From: Clostridium acetireducens DSM 10703
GTDB lineage: Bacteria; Bacillota; Clostridia; Clostridiales; Clostridiaceae
Length of the DNA stretch: 39,597 nt
NCBI RefSeq assembly: GCF_001758365.1
Contig: NZ_LZFO01000024.1
Span: 1 to 39,597, forward strand
Direction: 5' to 3'
Shown: piece after piece, positions 1 through 9,978 of the stretch
How positions within the stretch are numbered: position 1 is the first letter of the stretch
How the letters are laid out: every line of letters begins with the position of its first letter
Translations under genes and position numbers: made by a program
Notes under the pieces: generated by a model
Seen by the model: only the letters and a program-made list of their open reading frames with translations
The model's database searches: none
Told to the model about the DNA's origin: nothing

Positions 1-190
1 GGGCGGAAATTGGCTCATCACGTCCTGTGATGAATTACGGAGTTTTTTTATTTTTTCTTCTAAGAGTGTCTAAAATTCATTCAAATTATTTACAAACTCT
101 CTTTATGAGGCTGCCTTATTATTTTTACACAGATTATTTTTAATTATTTTCTATATACAAATTTTCTTAGTGATTTTTTATTTAACAACC
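1..190 (+). repeat. Palindromic repeat element, right half (cut by window edge)
   Basis: Right half of the dispersed palindromic element seen at 4745-5104 and elsewhere. It starts inside the core (GGGCGGAAATTGG), continues through the CATCAC-GTCCT-GTGATG hairpin and GGAGTTTTTTT, and ends near AACAACC. Its right arm reads TTATTTTTACACAGATTATT, whereas the revcomp of the left arm at the window end (39357-39530) reads TTATTTTTATACAGCTTATT. Since intact copies have matching arms, the two edge halves are probably different copies. A TATAAT at 197-202 just outside could be a -10 for the next gene, but I see no good -35. Confidence 0.85.
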
Positions 191-259
191 TAGTGGTATA
201 ATAAATTTAATATAATTAGCAAATATTAATAATAAGACTAGCGATAAGGAGCAAACAAA

Positions 260-1705
260 ATGAATGAATTAAATTTTCAAAGATTTGGAATAAGTAAAGA
301 TATACTAAAGTCTTTATCAAAATTAGATTATGAAAAACCATCTAAAGTGCAAAAGAAAGTTATACCAATAGCACTTAAAAACAAAGATATAATAGTAAAA
401 TCAAAAACAGGAAGTGGCAAAACAGCAGCTTTTGCAATTCCAATATGCGAAAATATTACTATAGAAGAAAATAAACCTCAAGCATTAATTCTTACTCCTA
501 CAAGAGAATTATGTGTGCAAGTAAAAGAGGATGTAAAAAATATTGGTAGATTTAAAAAGATAAGGGCAGTAGCTGTTTTTGGAAAGCAACCTTTTAGAAT
601 ACAGTCTAGAGAATTAAAACAAAGAGTTCATGTAGTAGTAGGTACTCCAGGAAGAACTTTGGATCATATAGAAAGGGGAAATCTAGAAGTTGATGAAATA
701 AAATATTTAATTATTGATGAAGCAGATGAAATGCTTAATATGGGATTTATTGAACAAGTGGAATCTGTTATAAATAATTTACCTAAAAATAGAGTAACTA
801 TGCTTTTTTCTGCAACTATATCAGAAGAAATAGAAAAACTATGCAATAAATACATGATTAATCCAATTACTATAGAAGTAAATCCTGAAAAAATAACAGA
901 GGAAAAAATAGAGCACATATATTATGAAGTTCCTGAAGAAAAAAAGTCTAGGTTTTTAAATAAAGTAGTTATTACTGAAAATCCAGATAGTTGTATTATA
1001 TTTTGTAGAACAAAGAAAAATGTAGATGAAGTTTTTAATTATCTTAAATCTAAAAAATACCCTTGTAATAAGCTACATGGTGGAATGATGCAAAATGACA
1101 GATTAGAAGTTATGCAAGAATTTAAAAGAGGAAAATTTATTTATTTAGTAGCTACAGATGTAGCCGCAAGAGGAATAGATGTGGAAAATATAACTCATGT
1201 AATTAATTATGACATACCTTTAGAAAGGGAAAGTTATGTTCATAGAACTGGAAGAACTGGTCGTGCAGGTAAAAAAGGTAAGGCAATAAGTTTTGTAACA
1301 CCTTATGAATATAATTTTTGGGATGAAATTGAAGAATACATAGGTTTTAAAATACCTAAAGGAGAAGAAATCAAAGAACAATATGTTCAAGATTCACTAG
1401 AGGATTTTAACAAAAAAATAAAATCTTCACTAAAGCCTAAAAAAATTAAATGTGATGAATTAAATAAGGATATTACCAAAATATATATTAATGCTGGCAA
1501 AAAGAAAAAAATAAGACCTGGAGATATAGTTGGAGGAATTACAAGTATACCTGGAATTGTTGCAGAAAATATTGGAATAATAGATATTCAAGATAACTTT
1601 TCATACATAGATATATTAGATGGAAAAGGAAAAATTGTATTAGATGGATTAAAGAAATCTACCATAAAAGGAAAAAAAGTAAGAGCAGAAAAAGCAGATA
1701 AATAA
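260..1705 (+). CDS. dbpA: DEAD-box ATP-dependent RNA helicase, DbpA/YxiN type
   Basis: ATP-dependent RNA helicase of 481 aa. All core motifs are visible in order: an N-terminal Q-motif region with FQRFG, motif I SKTGSGKT (residues 48-55), PTREL, TPGR, DEAD (153-156), [20 protein letters not shown] and HRTGRTGR. The last ~80 residues, starting at [20 protein letters not shown], match the RNA-binding domain of DbpA/YxiN proteins, which recognise a 23S rRNA hairpin and act in large-subunit assembly; length is close to the ~480 aa of that family. The ATG follows AAGGAG. It is monocistronic, with repeat sequence upstream. The family call is secure; the 23S rRNA target is inferred from the C-terminal domain. 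Confidence 0.93.
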   Translation: MNELNFQRFGISKDILKSLSKLDYEKPSKVQKKVIPIALKNKDIIVKSKTGSGKTAAFAIPICENITIEENKPQALILTPTRELCVQVKEDVKNIGRFKKIRAVAVFGKQPFRIQSRELKQRVHVVVGTPGRTLDHIERGNLEVDEIKYLIIDEADEMLNMGFIEQVESVINNLPKNRVTMLFSATISEEIEKLCNKYMINPITIEVNPEKITEEKIEHIYYEVPEEKKSRFLNKVVITENPDSCIIFCRTKKNVDEVFNYLKSKKYPCNKLHGGMMQNDRLEVMQEFKRGKFIYLVATDVAARGIDVENITHVINYDIPLERESYVHRTGRTGRAGKKGKAISFVTPYEYNFWDEIEEYIGFKIPKGEEIKEQYVQDSLEDFNKKIKSSLKPKKIKCDELNKDITKIYINAGKKKKIRPGDIVGGITSIPGIVAENIGIIDIQDNFSYIDILDGKGKIVLDGLKKSTIKGKKVRAEKADK

Positions 1706-1814
1706 AATGTTTTTAATACAAAAAATATATTAAAATGCAATATTTAAATTGACTAAAACCTAAACATATTTTCACTCTATTTTGCAAATACTTAAGACAA
1801 AAGGAGTGAGCTTT

Positions 1815-2027
1815 ATGGATGAAAACTCAATAAGAAAAGTAGCAGATATTTTAAGCGCATATTCTTATAAAGTTGATGCTATGATAAATTTACTTGTTGA
1901 AAAAGAGGCTATTTCAAAAGATGAAGTTAATGATATGTTGAATAAAGTTATGGATGAAGAAAAAAAAGATCCTAATACAGATGAATATGTAATAGAAGGG
2001 TTAAAAGATAAAGTGCTTTTAAAATAA
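1815..2027 (+). CDS. Small conserved-looking hypothetical protein (70 aa)
   Basis: A 70-aa acidic protein beginning MDENSIRKVADILSAYSYKV. I do not recognise the family. It looks all-helical, with no signal peptide, membrane segment or cysteine. The ATG at 1815 is chosen because AAAGGAG lies at a normal distance upstream; an in-frame TTG at 1782 would place that ribosome site inside the gene. It stands between dbpA and rubrerythrin with AT-rich gaps on both sides, so it is probably transcribed alone. Good ribosome site and ordinary codon use support a real gene; function unknown. Confidence 0.7.
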   Translation: MDENSIRKVADILSAYSYKVDAMINLLVEKEAISKDEVNDMLNKVMDEEKKDPNTDEYVIEGLKDKVLLK

Positions 2028-2141
2028 TTATGATAAATTATATTTGTAAAATTCTTTTAATGTATGGTAAAATCTTATTATAATAGAATAATTAAGTAGA
2101 TATATTTTTAGTGTAACAAAATATAAAAAGAGGTGATTTTA

Positions 2142-2696
2142 ATGTCAGTTAAAAATGCAATGACTGCAGATTTTTTACGTTCAGCTTATGGTGGAGAAAG
2201 TATGGCAAACATGAGATATTTAATTTGGGCAGAAAGTGCTAAAAAAGATGGTTTCCCAAATATCGGCAGATTATTTAATGCTGTTGCTTATGCAGAATGG
2301 ATTCATGCTAAAAATCATTTTACAGTACTTAAAAATCAAGTTGGGGATTATACAGTACCAGCAGGTGCGGTTTTTGGATTAACAAGTACTGTTGAAAACT
2401 TACAAGGAGCTATAAATGGAGAACTTCATGAAATAGATCAAATGTATCCTGTTTATCTTGAAACTGCAAAATTTCAAGAAGAAAAAGCTGCACAACGTTC
2501 TTTTTATTTTGCAGTTGAAGCTGAAAAATGCCATGCTGAACTTTTTAAAAAAGCTCAAAGCTTAGCAAAAGAAAATAAAGATATGGAAGATAATAAATTC
2601 TATGTATGTCCTGTTTGTGGTTATACTGTAGAAGGTGATGCTCCAGATAGATGTCCTGTCTGTGGAGCAAAAGGAGAAGTATTTAAAGAGTTTTAA
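2142..2696 (+). CDS. rbr: Rubrerythrin
   Basis: Rubrerythrin of 184 aa, a cytosolic peroxide-scavenging diiron protein of anaerobes. The N-terminal four-helix ferritin-like domain shows the expected iron-ligand pattern: GESMANMRYLIWAE, AEWIH, ENLQGAINGELHE and AEKCHAE. The C-terminal rubredoxin-like knuckle has two CPVCG motifs (CPVCGYTVEGDAPDRCPVCG). The domain order is the classical one, ferritin-like then rubredoxin. The start at 2142 follows GAGGTG at normal spacing; an upstream in-frame GTG would overlap that site. A terminator at 2712-2742 closes the transcript, so it is monocistronic. Electrons would come from rubredoxin or a similar donor, not seen nearby. Confidence 0.95.
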   Translation: MSVKNAMTADFLRSAYGGESMANMRYLIWAESAKKDGFPNIGRLFNAVAYAEWIHAKNHFTVLKNQVGDYTVPAGAVFGLTSTVENLQGAINGELHEIDQMYPVYLETAKFQEEKAAQRSFYFAVEAEKCHAELFKKAQSLAKENKDMEDNKFYVCPVCGYTVEGDAPDRCPVCGAKGEVFKEF

Positions 2697-2711
2697 TTAA
2701 ATAAACATATT

Positions 2712-2742
2712 AAAAAACCTCATGTTGAATATGAGGTTTTTT
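2712..2742 (+). terminator. Rho-independent terminator after rubrerythrin
   Basis: AAAAAACCTCAT, a short loop, then ATGAGGTTTTTT. A perfect short stem with a T run, 15 bp after the rubrerythrin stop codon. The A-run on the left makes it potentially bidirectional. Confidence 0.9.
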
Positions 2743-2824
2743 AATTTATGTATATATGTATGCATATTGTTAAAGATTTTTGGGGAAACTCCTATTAAAG
2801 AATTTAAAAAGGAGTTGGAAATTT

Positions 2825-4738
2825 GTGCATGAAAGTATATTAGAAAAAACAGAAGGTCGTGTAAGTTATCATGACTCTGTGGAAGAAATGTTAAAGAGAA
2901 TTAGAGAAGATGGAATGTCTAATGTATTTGATAGATGGGCACTTCAGGAAAAAATTCGCTGTAAATTTTGCTTGCAAGGGCTAAGCTGTCAGTTATGTTC
3001 TCAGGGTCCTTGTAGATTAAACGAAAAAACTGGGCAAGATAAAGGAGTATGTGGAATAGGACCAGATGCTATGGCAATGAGAAATTTATTGCTTAAAAAC
3101 ATAATGGGAGCTGCTACATATGGTCACCATGCTTATGAAGCTTTTAGAACGTTAAAAGCCACTGCAGAAGGCAAAACTCCTTTTACAATAAAAGATATAA
3201 ATAAGCTTAAATGGATGTGTAAAAGTTTAGGTATTGATACAAATCAAGCTGAAAATCAAATGGCAATACAATTAGCGGAATTATTAGAAAAACAAATGAA
3301 AATTGATTCAGAGGATAAAAATCTTATGGTGGAGGTTTTTGCACCAAAGAAAAGAAAGAAAGCTTGGAAAGATTTAAATATATATCCTGCTGGAGTACAA
3401 CATGAAGAGCAAAACTGTGTAGCAAGTTGTTTAACAAATGTAGATGGTAATTATAAATCTTTAGCAGCAAAGGCATTAAAATTAGGATTGGCTACTATAT
3501 ACAATGCTCAAATTGGTCTTGAAATGGTTCAAGATATATTATTTGGAACACCTATGCCTCACGAAGTAAATGTGGATTTAGGTATTATGGATGCTGACTA
3601 CATTAATATAGTATTTAATGGACATCAACCTTGGGTAGGAGCTGCAACTATAGAAAAAGCTCATATGGCAGAAGTTCAAGAAAAGGCAAAATCTGCTGGT
3701 GCAAAAGGTTTAAGAGTAGTTGGCTCTATAGAAACAGGACAGGAATTATTGCAAAGATTCAATATAGATGATGTTTTTGTAGGATTAATGGGTAACTGGT
3801 TAGCAATAGAACCTCTTTTAGCTACAGGAACAGTGGATGTTATGGCAATGGAGGAAAATTGCTCTCCACCTGCTATTGATATGTATGCAGAAAAGTATCA
3901 AGCAACTTTAGTAAGTATAAGCACTATTATAGATATACCAGGACTACAGCATAAGATTCCTTATAGTCCTTCTAAAGTAGATAGTATGTCGGATAATTTA
4001 ATAGACTTAGCCATAGAAAACTTTAAAAAGCGTAAAGGCAAAGTTAAACCTATGGTTCCTAAAATTGTTCAAAAGGCAATTGCAGGATTTTCCACAGAAG
4101 CAGTTTTACAAGCATTAGGTAATAAATTAGATCCATTAGTAGATGTGATTTCTGCAGGAAAAATCAAGGGAATAGTAGCACTAGCAAACTGTTCTACACT
4201 TAGAAATGGTCCTCAAGATTGGAATACAGTAAATCTTACAAAGGAATTAATAAAGAAAGATATTTTAGTAGTTAGTGCAGGCTGTGGAAATCATGGTTTA
4301 GAAGTAGCAGGTCTCTGTAATTTAGATGCTATAAATATAGCTGGAGAGGGATTAAAGGAAGTTTGTAATATGTTAAAAATACCTCCTGTATTAAGTTTTG
4401 GAACATGTACTGATACAGGAAGAATATCTATGCTAGTTACTGCTCTTGCAGATCATTTAGATGTAGATATACCACAACTACCAATAGCTGTAACTGCTCC
4501 TGAATGGATGGAACAAAAAGCCACAATTGATGGAATATTTGCAGTGGCATATGGTGCATATACACATCTATCACCTACGCCTTTTGTTACTGGTGCACCA
4601 AAATTAGTAAAACTTCTTACAGAAGAAGTAGAACAAATAACTGGAGGAAAGATTGCCTTAGGAGATGACCCAGTAGAGGTAGCTAACAATATAGAAGCAC
4701 ATATTTTAGTAAAAAGAAAATCTTTAGGATTAAATTAA
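2825..4738 (+). CDS. cooS: Ni-type carbon monoxide dehydrogenase CooS homologue with altered cluster ligands
   Basis: Homologue of anaerobic Ni-Fe-S CO dehydrogenase, 637 aa from GTG 2825 (AAAGGAG upstream). The N-terminal cysteines give B-cluster ligands C55, C58, C63 and C76. The D-cluster position has CX2C (C46, C49) with Ser54 where CX7-8C enzymes have the second Cys; CX2C is linked to a [2Fe-2S] D-cluster in the Desulfovibrio vulgaris enzyme. For the active-site C-cluster I find H267 (NGHQP), C346, C456, C487, C528 and the conserved K565. The cysteine equivalent to C295 of Carboxydothermus CODH-II is not there: the usual ICCTG reads SIETG (Glu303). There is no cooF, cooC or acs gene nearby. 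It is clearly a CODH-fold protein; CO oxidation is uncertain. Alignment to CODH-II is from memory. Confidence 0.88.
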   Translation: MHESILEKTEGRVSYHDSVEEMLKRIREDGMSNVFDRWALQEKIRCKFCLQGLSCQLCSQGPCRLNEKTGQDKGVCGIGPDAMAMRNLLLKNIMGAATYGHHAYEAFRTLKATAEGKTPFTIKDINKLKWMCKSLGIDTNQAENQMAIQLAELLEKQMKIDSEDKNLMVEVFAPKKRKKAWKDLNIYPAGVQHEEQNCVASCLTNVDGNYKSLAAKALKLGLATIYNAQIGLEMVQDILFGTPMPHEVNVDLGIMDADYINIVFNGHQPWVGAATIEKAHMAEVQEKAKSAGAKGLRVVGSIETGQELLQRFNIDDVFVGLMGNWLAIEPLLATGTVDVMAMEENCSPPAIDMYAEKYQATLVSISTIIDIPGLQHKIPYSPSKVDSMSDNLIDLAIENFKKRKGKVKPMVPKIVQKAIAGFSTEAVLQALGNKLDPLVDVISAGKIKGIVALANCSTLRNGPQDWNTVNLTKELIKKDILVVSAGCGNHGLEVAGLCNLDAINIAGEGLKEVCNMLKIPPVLSFGTCTDTGRISMLVTALADHLDVDIPQLPIAVTAPEWMEQKATIDGIFAVAYGAYTHLSPTPFVTGAPKLVKLLTEEVEQITGGKIALGDDPVEVANNIEAHILVKRKSLGLN

Positions 4739-4744
4739 TAATAA

Positions 4745-5104
4745 GTTGTTGAATAAAAAATCAATGATATAATTTGCAGATAAAAAATAATTAAAAATAA
4801 GCTATACAAAACAATAAGGCAGCCTCATAAAGAGAGTTTGTAAATAAGTCATTTTATTAAGACACTCTAAGAATAAAAAACAAAAAAACTCCTACCCAAT
4901 TTATGCCCCGTCCTTGGGGCGGAAATTGGCTCATCACGTCCTGTGATGAATTACGGAGTTTTTTTATTTTTTCTTCTAAGAGTGTCTAAAATTCATTCAA
5001 ATTATTTACAAACTCTCTTTATGAGGCTGCCTTATTGTTTTGTATAGCTTATTTTTAATTATTTTTTATCTGCAAATTATATCATTGATTTTTTATTCAA
5101 CAAC
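4745..5104 (+). repeat. Palindromic repeat element, complete copy A (360 bp, 103-bp perfect arms)
   Basis: Complete element starting 6 bp after the cooS stop codon. Left arm 4745-4847 and right arm 5002-5104 are exact reverse complements over 103 of 103 bp. Inside are two non-complementary strips (left TCATTTTATTAAG, right AAAATTCATTCAAATT), a short stem (ACACTC/GAGTGT), and the core at about 4882-4966 bounded by AAAAAAACTCC and GGAGTTTTTTT. The core holds CCAATTT/AAATTGG enclosing GCCCC-GTCCTT-GGGGC, then CATCAC-GTCCT-GTGATG. The flanking A and T runs should make it a terminator in both directions. No ORF is supported. Confidence 0.95.
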
Positions 5105-5219
5105 ATAATGGTATGATATAATAAGCATAAAGTAGTGTAAATAATTGATAAATATAATAGTTTACTAAAAATTAGGAGCAAATATTTATACTACTATTTA
5201 CTTTGAAAGGACTGTTTAA

Positions 5220-6318
5220 ATGAATAAGACATTAGTATTAGCTGAAAAACCTTCTGTAGCTAGGGATTTAGCAAAAGTATTAAATTGTAATAAAAAAGGA
5301 AATGCATTTTTAGAAGGAAATAAGTATATAGTAACTTGGGCATTGGGACATTTAGTAACACTGGCAGATCCTGAAGCTTATAGTGATAAATATAAAAAGT
5401 GGAGTATGGATACACTTCCAATGCTACCTAAAAAAATGAAGCTATCTGTTATAAAAAAAACATCAAAACATTTTTATCAAGTAAAAAATATTATGAATAG
5501 AAACGACATAAAAGAGCTTATTATAGCTACGGATTCAGGCAGAGAAGGTGAACTTGTAGCAAGATGGATTATAGAAAAAGCAGGATTTAAAAAACCAATT
5601 AAACGTCTTTGGATATCATCACAAACAGATAAAGCTATTTTAGATGGATTTAATAAATTAAAACCTGGTAAAGAATATGAAAATTTATACAAAGCTGCTG
5701 TATGTAGAGCAGAAGCAGATTGGGTAGTAGGTCTTAATGTAACTAGGGCTTTAACTTGTAAACACAATGCTCAGTTATCAGCAGGAAGAGTACAATCAGC
5801 TACATTAGCTATGATAGTTAAAAGGGAAGAAGAAATAAATAATTTTAAACCAAAGGACTATTATACTATGACTGCAAAAGTAAAAAACTTTTCGCTTAAA
5901 TGGATAAATAAACACAATAATCATAGTATTTTTGATAAAGAGGTAGCAGATAAAATACTTTCAAAAGTTAATGGAAAACACTGTGAAGTAGTAGATATAA
6001 ATGAAAGTTATAAGAAAAAATATTCACCAGCTCTTTATGATTTAACAGAGCTTCAAAGAGATGCAAATAAAATTTTTGGATATTCTGCCAAACAAACACT
6101 ATCTATAATGCAAAGGCTATATGAAAATCACAAAATTTTAACTTATCCTAGAACAGACTCTAGGTATATTTCTAGAGATATTGTTAGCACTTTGCCAGAG
6201 CGATTAAAATCTATATCTATAGGTCAATATAAAAATGTTGCTAATGAAATTTTAAAACATAAAATAAATGCTCATAAAGGATTTGTAGATGACAGCAAGG
6301 TATCAGATCATCATGCTA
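5220..6318 (+). CDS. topB: DNA topoisomerase III, 5' exon
   Basis: N-terminal 366 codons plus one base of topoisomerase III, a type IA enzyme that cuts one DNA strand through a tyrosyl link. Visible are the Toprim domain (LVLAEKPSVARDL, then ATDSGREGE), the central core and the catalytic region ILTYPRTDSRYIS with Tyr309. The reading frame reaches VSDHHA and is then broken by the GTGCG 5' end of a group II intron at 6319. Joining base 6318 to 8863 makes an ATA codon and restores DHHA-I-I-PTE, the normal continuation of the family. The ATG follows GAAAGGA. Unspliced mRNA would yield a truncated 371-aa protein ending four codons into the intron. Confidence 0.92.
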
Positions 6319-8862
6319 GTGCGACACGTTCCTAAGTGAAAAGCTTGGGCACAAAAGAAAGAACGTAAAGTTCCCTTTTGGAGAACTGATAATCCGATTG
6401 GTGGAATGAAGGAGTAACGCCCTGAAACGCCATCCCTGATACTCCGATGTGCGTAAGACAAAATCTTACGTTCAAAGCTCGGTGAAGTCGGCTGAAATCA
6501 ACCCTAACAGCTTAGTAATAAGGCTGAGGAAAGCTTCTCAGAGGTGAGAGGTGTTGATGATAGGTCGGGGGTCTTTAAAATATCTATGGTTAGAATGTTC
6601 GAGAGAACTGACGAACTTGCGAATGTACGGGTCTAAAGGTGAAAAGTGCAGAAATGTACTTGCTGTTTAATTACAGAGTTAGTGAGGTAAAGTAAAAATT
6701 TGCGTTATGAAATACCTTGATTCATTGCAGGTGAATCTTAGCTAATAGGCTCAAAGTAAGCACCTAATGATATATATGATAATAGATAGGATTATCGGAA
6801 CGTGGAAAGCCATACTACGCCAAATGGCGGTTCAGACGAAGAATAATAAGCTGATTTAAGTGTGGTGAGAGTAGTGTCATAGTACCTATGAAGTTATGGA
6901 AACATAATGGAGGGATAGGCACAAGTCGTTAATGAAAAATAATCAAAGATGAATGTATTGTGGATTCGAGTATGACAAAAAAGTCACTCTCCAGAAAGGA
7001 AGGTGATGTCCATGACAATCTCGAACGATGGAAAGAAAATAAACAAAAGCCTTAGATATGCGGAATACTACGATATGACAGAAATATTTGACAAACTATA
7101 CGCTGATAGCCTTAATAATAAAAAGTTCAACAACTTAATGAATATAATAAAATCTGAAGAAAATATCAAATTGGCCTACAGAAATATCAAGCGTAACACT
7201 GTGGGATAGAGTAATTCAGCAATGTATATTGCAAGTCCTTGACCCAATTTGTGAAGCGAAGTTCCATGAACGAAGTAATGGATTCAGACCTAATAGGTCT
7301 GCTGAGAATGCAATAGCTCAATGCTATAAAATGATTCAGCAATCGCAGTTACATTATGTAGTTGACATTGACATAAAAGGATTCTTCGATAATGTGAATC
7401 ATTCGAAACTAATTAAACAAATGTGGACACTGGGTATAAGAGACAAACAATTAATTAGCATCATTAAACAGATGCTGAAAGCACCAATTACACTTCCAAA
7501 TGGCGAAATAATCTACCCTGATAAAGGAACACCACAAGGTGGTATATTATCACCATTACTATCTAACATCGTACTAAACGAATTAGATTGGTGGATTTCC
7601 AGTCAATGGGAGACTATCCCGACACAGAAAGAATATAAAGTTGTAGTAAAACCGAATGGCACTGAGTCCAGAACTATAGCACATAGACAGTTACGTAAAA
7701 CCACTAAGCTCAAGGAAATGTACATTGTGAGATATGCAGATGACTTTAAAATATTTTGCAGATACAGAAGTGACGCAAATAAAATTTTTATTGCTGTTAA
7801 GCAATGGCTATCAGAAAGGTTAAAACTACAAATTTCAGAGGAAAAATCTAAGGTTATTAATCTTAAAAAGAATTATTCAGAATTCCTAGGTTTCAAACTC
7901 AAAGCAGTCAAGAAAAGCAAAAAATATGCTGTCCGATGCCACATGAGTGACGATGCAGTTAAAAGAGAAACTCAGAAGCTGATAAAACAAGTTAAGATAA
8001 TTCAGCGACCAGCAGATTACAAAGAGGAATATAAATCAATTTCTCGATATAATTCAATGGTAATCGGGATTCACAATTATTATCAGATAGCAACAAATAT
8101 AAATCTTGATTGTAGTAAAATTGGGAGACAAATAACAACAATAACTGAAAACCGCTTATGGCAGAGAATGAAAAAGACATCAAACGAACAAGAAGCCATC
8201 CGTAACAAATATATAATGAAAAAATATGGCAAAAGCAAACAAATGAGGTTCGTTAATAATATACCGTTTGTACCTATAGCTTATATACAAACGAGAAATC
8301 CAATGTACAAAAAGAGGTCTGTTAATAAATATACCCCAAGTGGTAGAGAGGAAATACACAAATCATTAGGAGTCAACCTAACAATATTGCACAAATTAAT
8401 GAATAACCCAGTAATTGGTAAAACCATTAAATATGCAGATAACAGAATATCACTGTACTCCGCACAAAATGGTAAGTGTGCAATAACAGGAATTGTTCTT
8501 AATTTTGAAGACATTCACTGTCACCATAAAATCCCACTTAAGCTTAAAGGAACTGATAGGTACGATAATTTAGTAATAGTACATCAAAAAGTTCATAAGC
8601 TAATTCACACAAATAATGCAGACAAAATAAGACAGTACCTCGAAGAACTTAAATTAACACAACCCATGCTAAATAAGTTGAACAAATTACGACTATTGGC
8701 TGAAACGACAGTGATTTGACAATCATCGAAAAAAGATTGAATTCATTAGTTTGATTATTTTACAAAATTAACGATGGAACGCTGTATGACTGGGAAACCG
8801 TCACGTACAGTGTGGAGTGGGGGAAAATCTGGTGATAATATCAAAAGATTACCTATCACTAT
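6319..8862 (+). mobile_element. Group II intron inserted in topB
   Basis: Self-splicing retroelement of 2544 bp. The 5' end GTGCGACACG matches the GUGYG consensus; the 3' end CACTAT matches the AY rule and the splice restores the topB frame. A domain V hairpin sits at about 8779-8812 (CGCTGTATGAC, GGGAAACC, GTCACGTACAGTG, with a CGC triad and GAAA loop). Domain VI at about 8832-8860 has paired GTGATA/TATCAC. About 690 bases of structured RNA domains lie before the encoded protein gene, with visibly higher GC than topB. The encoded reverse transcriptase is defective, so splicing or movement may need a protein from another copy. Confidence 0.92.
7012..8719 (+). pseudogene. ltrA: Group II intron reverse transcriptase/maturase with internal deletion
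   Basis: Remnant of the intron-encoded protein. The first part (7012-7209, ribosome site AAAGGAAGG) carries an RT0-like stretch, FNNLMNIIKSEENIKLAYRN, and then stops. The next frame resumes abruptly at WDRVIQQCILQVLDPICEAK and continues to 8719. Intact relatives have roughly 60 residues (RT1 and its surroundings, ending in a GIPTI-like stretch) between these two points; they are absent and the frame shifts by one. The downstream part keeps the RT core (GFRPNRSAENA, GTPQGGILSPLL, RYADD), a maturase-like region and a C-terminal HNH nuclease (CAITG, CHHKIP, NLVIVHQKVHKLIH). Without RT1 it should not be an active reverse transcriptase. Confidence 0.85.
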
Positions 8863-9959
8863 TAATTCCAACAGAACAAAATGTAAATTTAGCTTTATTA
8901 AGTAGAGAAGAAAAAAATATTTATGATTTAGTAATTAAAAGATTTTTAAGTGTAATGATGCCTCCTTTTGAATATTTACAAACTATTGTGCAGGCTGAAA
9001 TAAATGGAGAAAAGTTTACAGCTAGAGGTAAAGTAGTTAAATCAAAAGGATGGAAATCTCTTTATGATAAGCATAGTGATTTTCAAGATAGTAGTGATAA
9101 TAAAGATGAAATTAATGATCAAGTACTTCCACTATTAAAAAAAGGAGATAATTTAAATATAATTAATATAAAATTAGATAAATGTGAAACAAAGCCTCCT
9201 GCAAGGTTTAATGAAGCTACTTTATTATCTGCTATGGAAAATCCACAAAAATATGTTCAATTAGATAAAGTACATGCAAAAACACTTGGTGAAACTGGAG
9301 GAATAGGAACTGTTGCTACTAGAGCAGATATAATTGAAAAGCTATATAATATGTATTATGTAGAAAAAAGAGGCAAAGAAATAGTTCCAACTTCTAAAGG
9401 AAAACAGCTTATTGAACTGGTTCCGGAGGATTTAAAATCTCCATTATTAACTGCAAAATGGGAAAGAGAACTTGAATTAATAAGTAAAGGAAAAGAAAAT
9501 AGTAATGATTTTATAAAAAGAATGAGAAATTATTCAACAAAACTTGTGGAAGATGTAAAATATAGTAAAGATAAATATGTGCATGATAATATTACAGGTA
9601 ATAAATGCCCTAATTGTGGCAAGTATATGCTTCAAGTTAAAGGCAAAAGAGGAATTATGAATGTATGTCAAGATAGAGAATGTGGATTTAAAGAAAATAT
9701 AAGTAAATTTACTAATGTAAGGTGTCCTGAATGCCATAGAAAAATGGAGATAAGAGGTAATGGCGAAGGACAAATTTATGTATGTACAAATTGCAATTTT
9801 AGAGAAAAGCTTTCATCTTTTAATAAAAGGTTTAAAAACAAGCAAAATAAAGTAAATAAAAGAGATGTGGCAAAATATATGAAAAAAGTTAAAGAAGAAA
9901 ATGACACTCCAATAAATTCAGCTTTAGCAGATGCATTATCTAAATTAAATTTAAAATAA
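8863..9959 (+). CDS. topB: DNA topoisomerase III, 3' exon
   Basis: C-terminal part of topoisomerase III; spliced length is 731 aa, normal for the family. It opens with the end of the ATA codon made by splicing, then IPTEQNVNLALLSREEK, ILY-type core sequence VKRFLSVMMPPFEY, and the ETGGIGTVATRADIIEKLYN segment. The tail carries two zinc-finger-like modules: CPNCGKYML with CQDREC, and CPECHRKM with CTNCNF. The open frame extends upstream into the intron (to 8817), but that leader is domain V/VI RNA, not protein. Downstream lies repeat copy B, so transcription probably ends there. Confidence 0.92.
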
Positions 9960-9978
9960 ACAATTTTTAATAATTATA

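Noticed and set aside
5220-9959. Two separate topoisomerase genes or a frameshifted topB
   Set aside because: The GTGCG start, AT end, domain V and VI and exact codon restoration show a group II intron.
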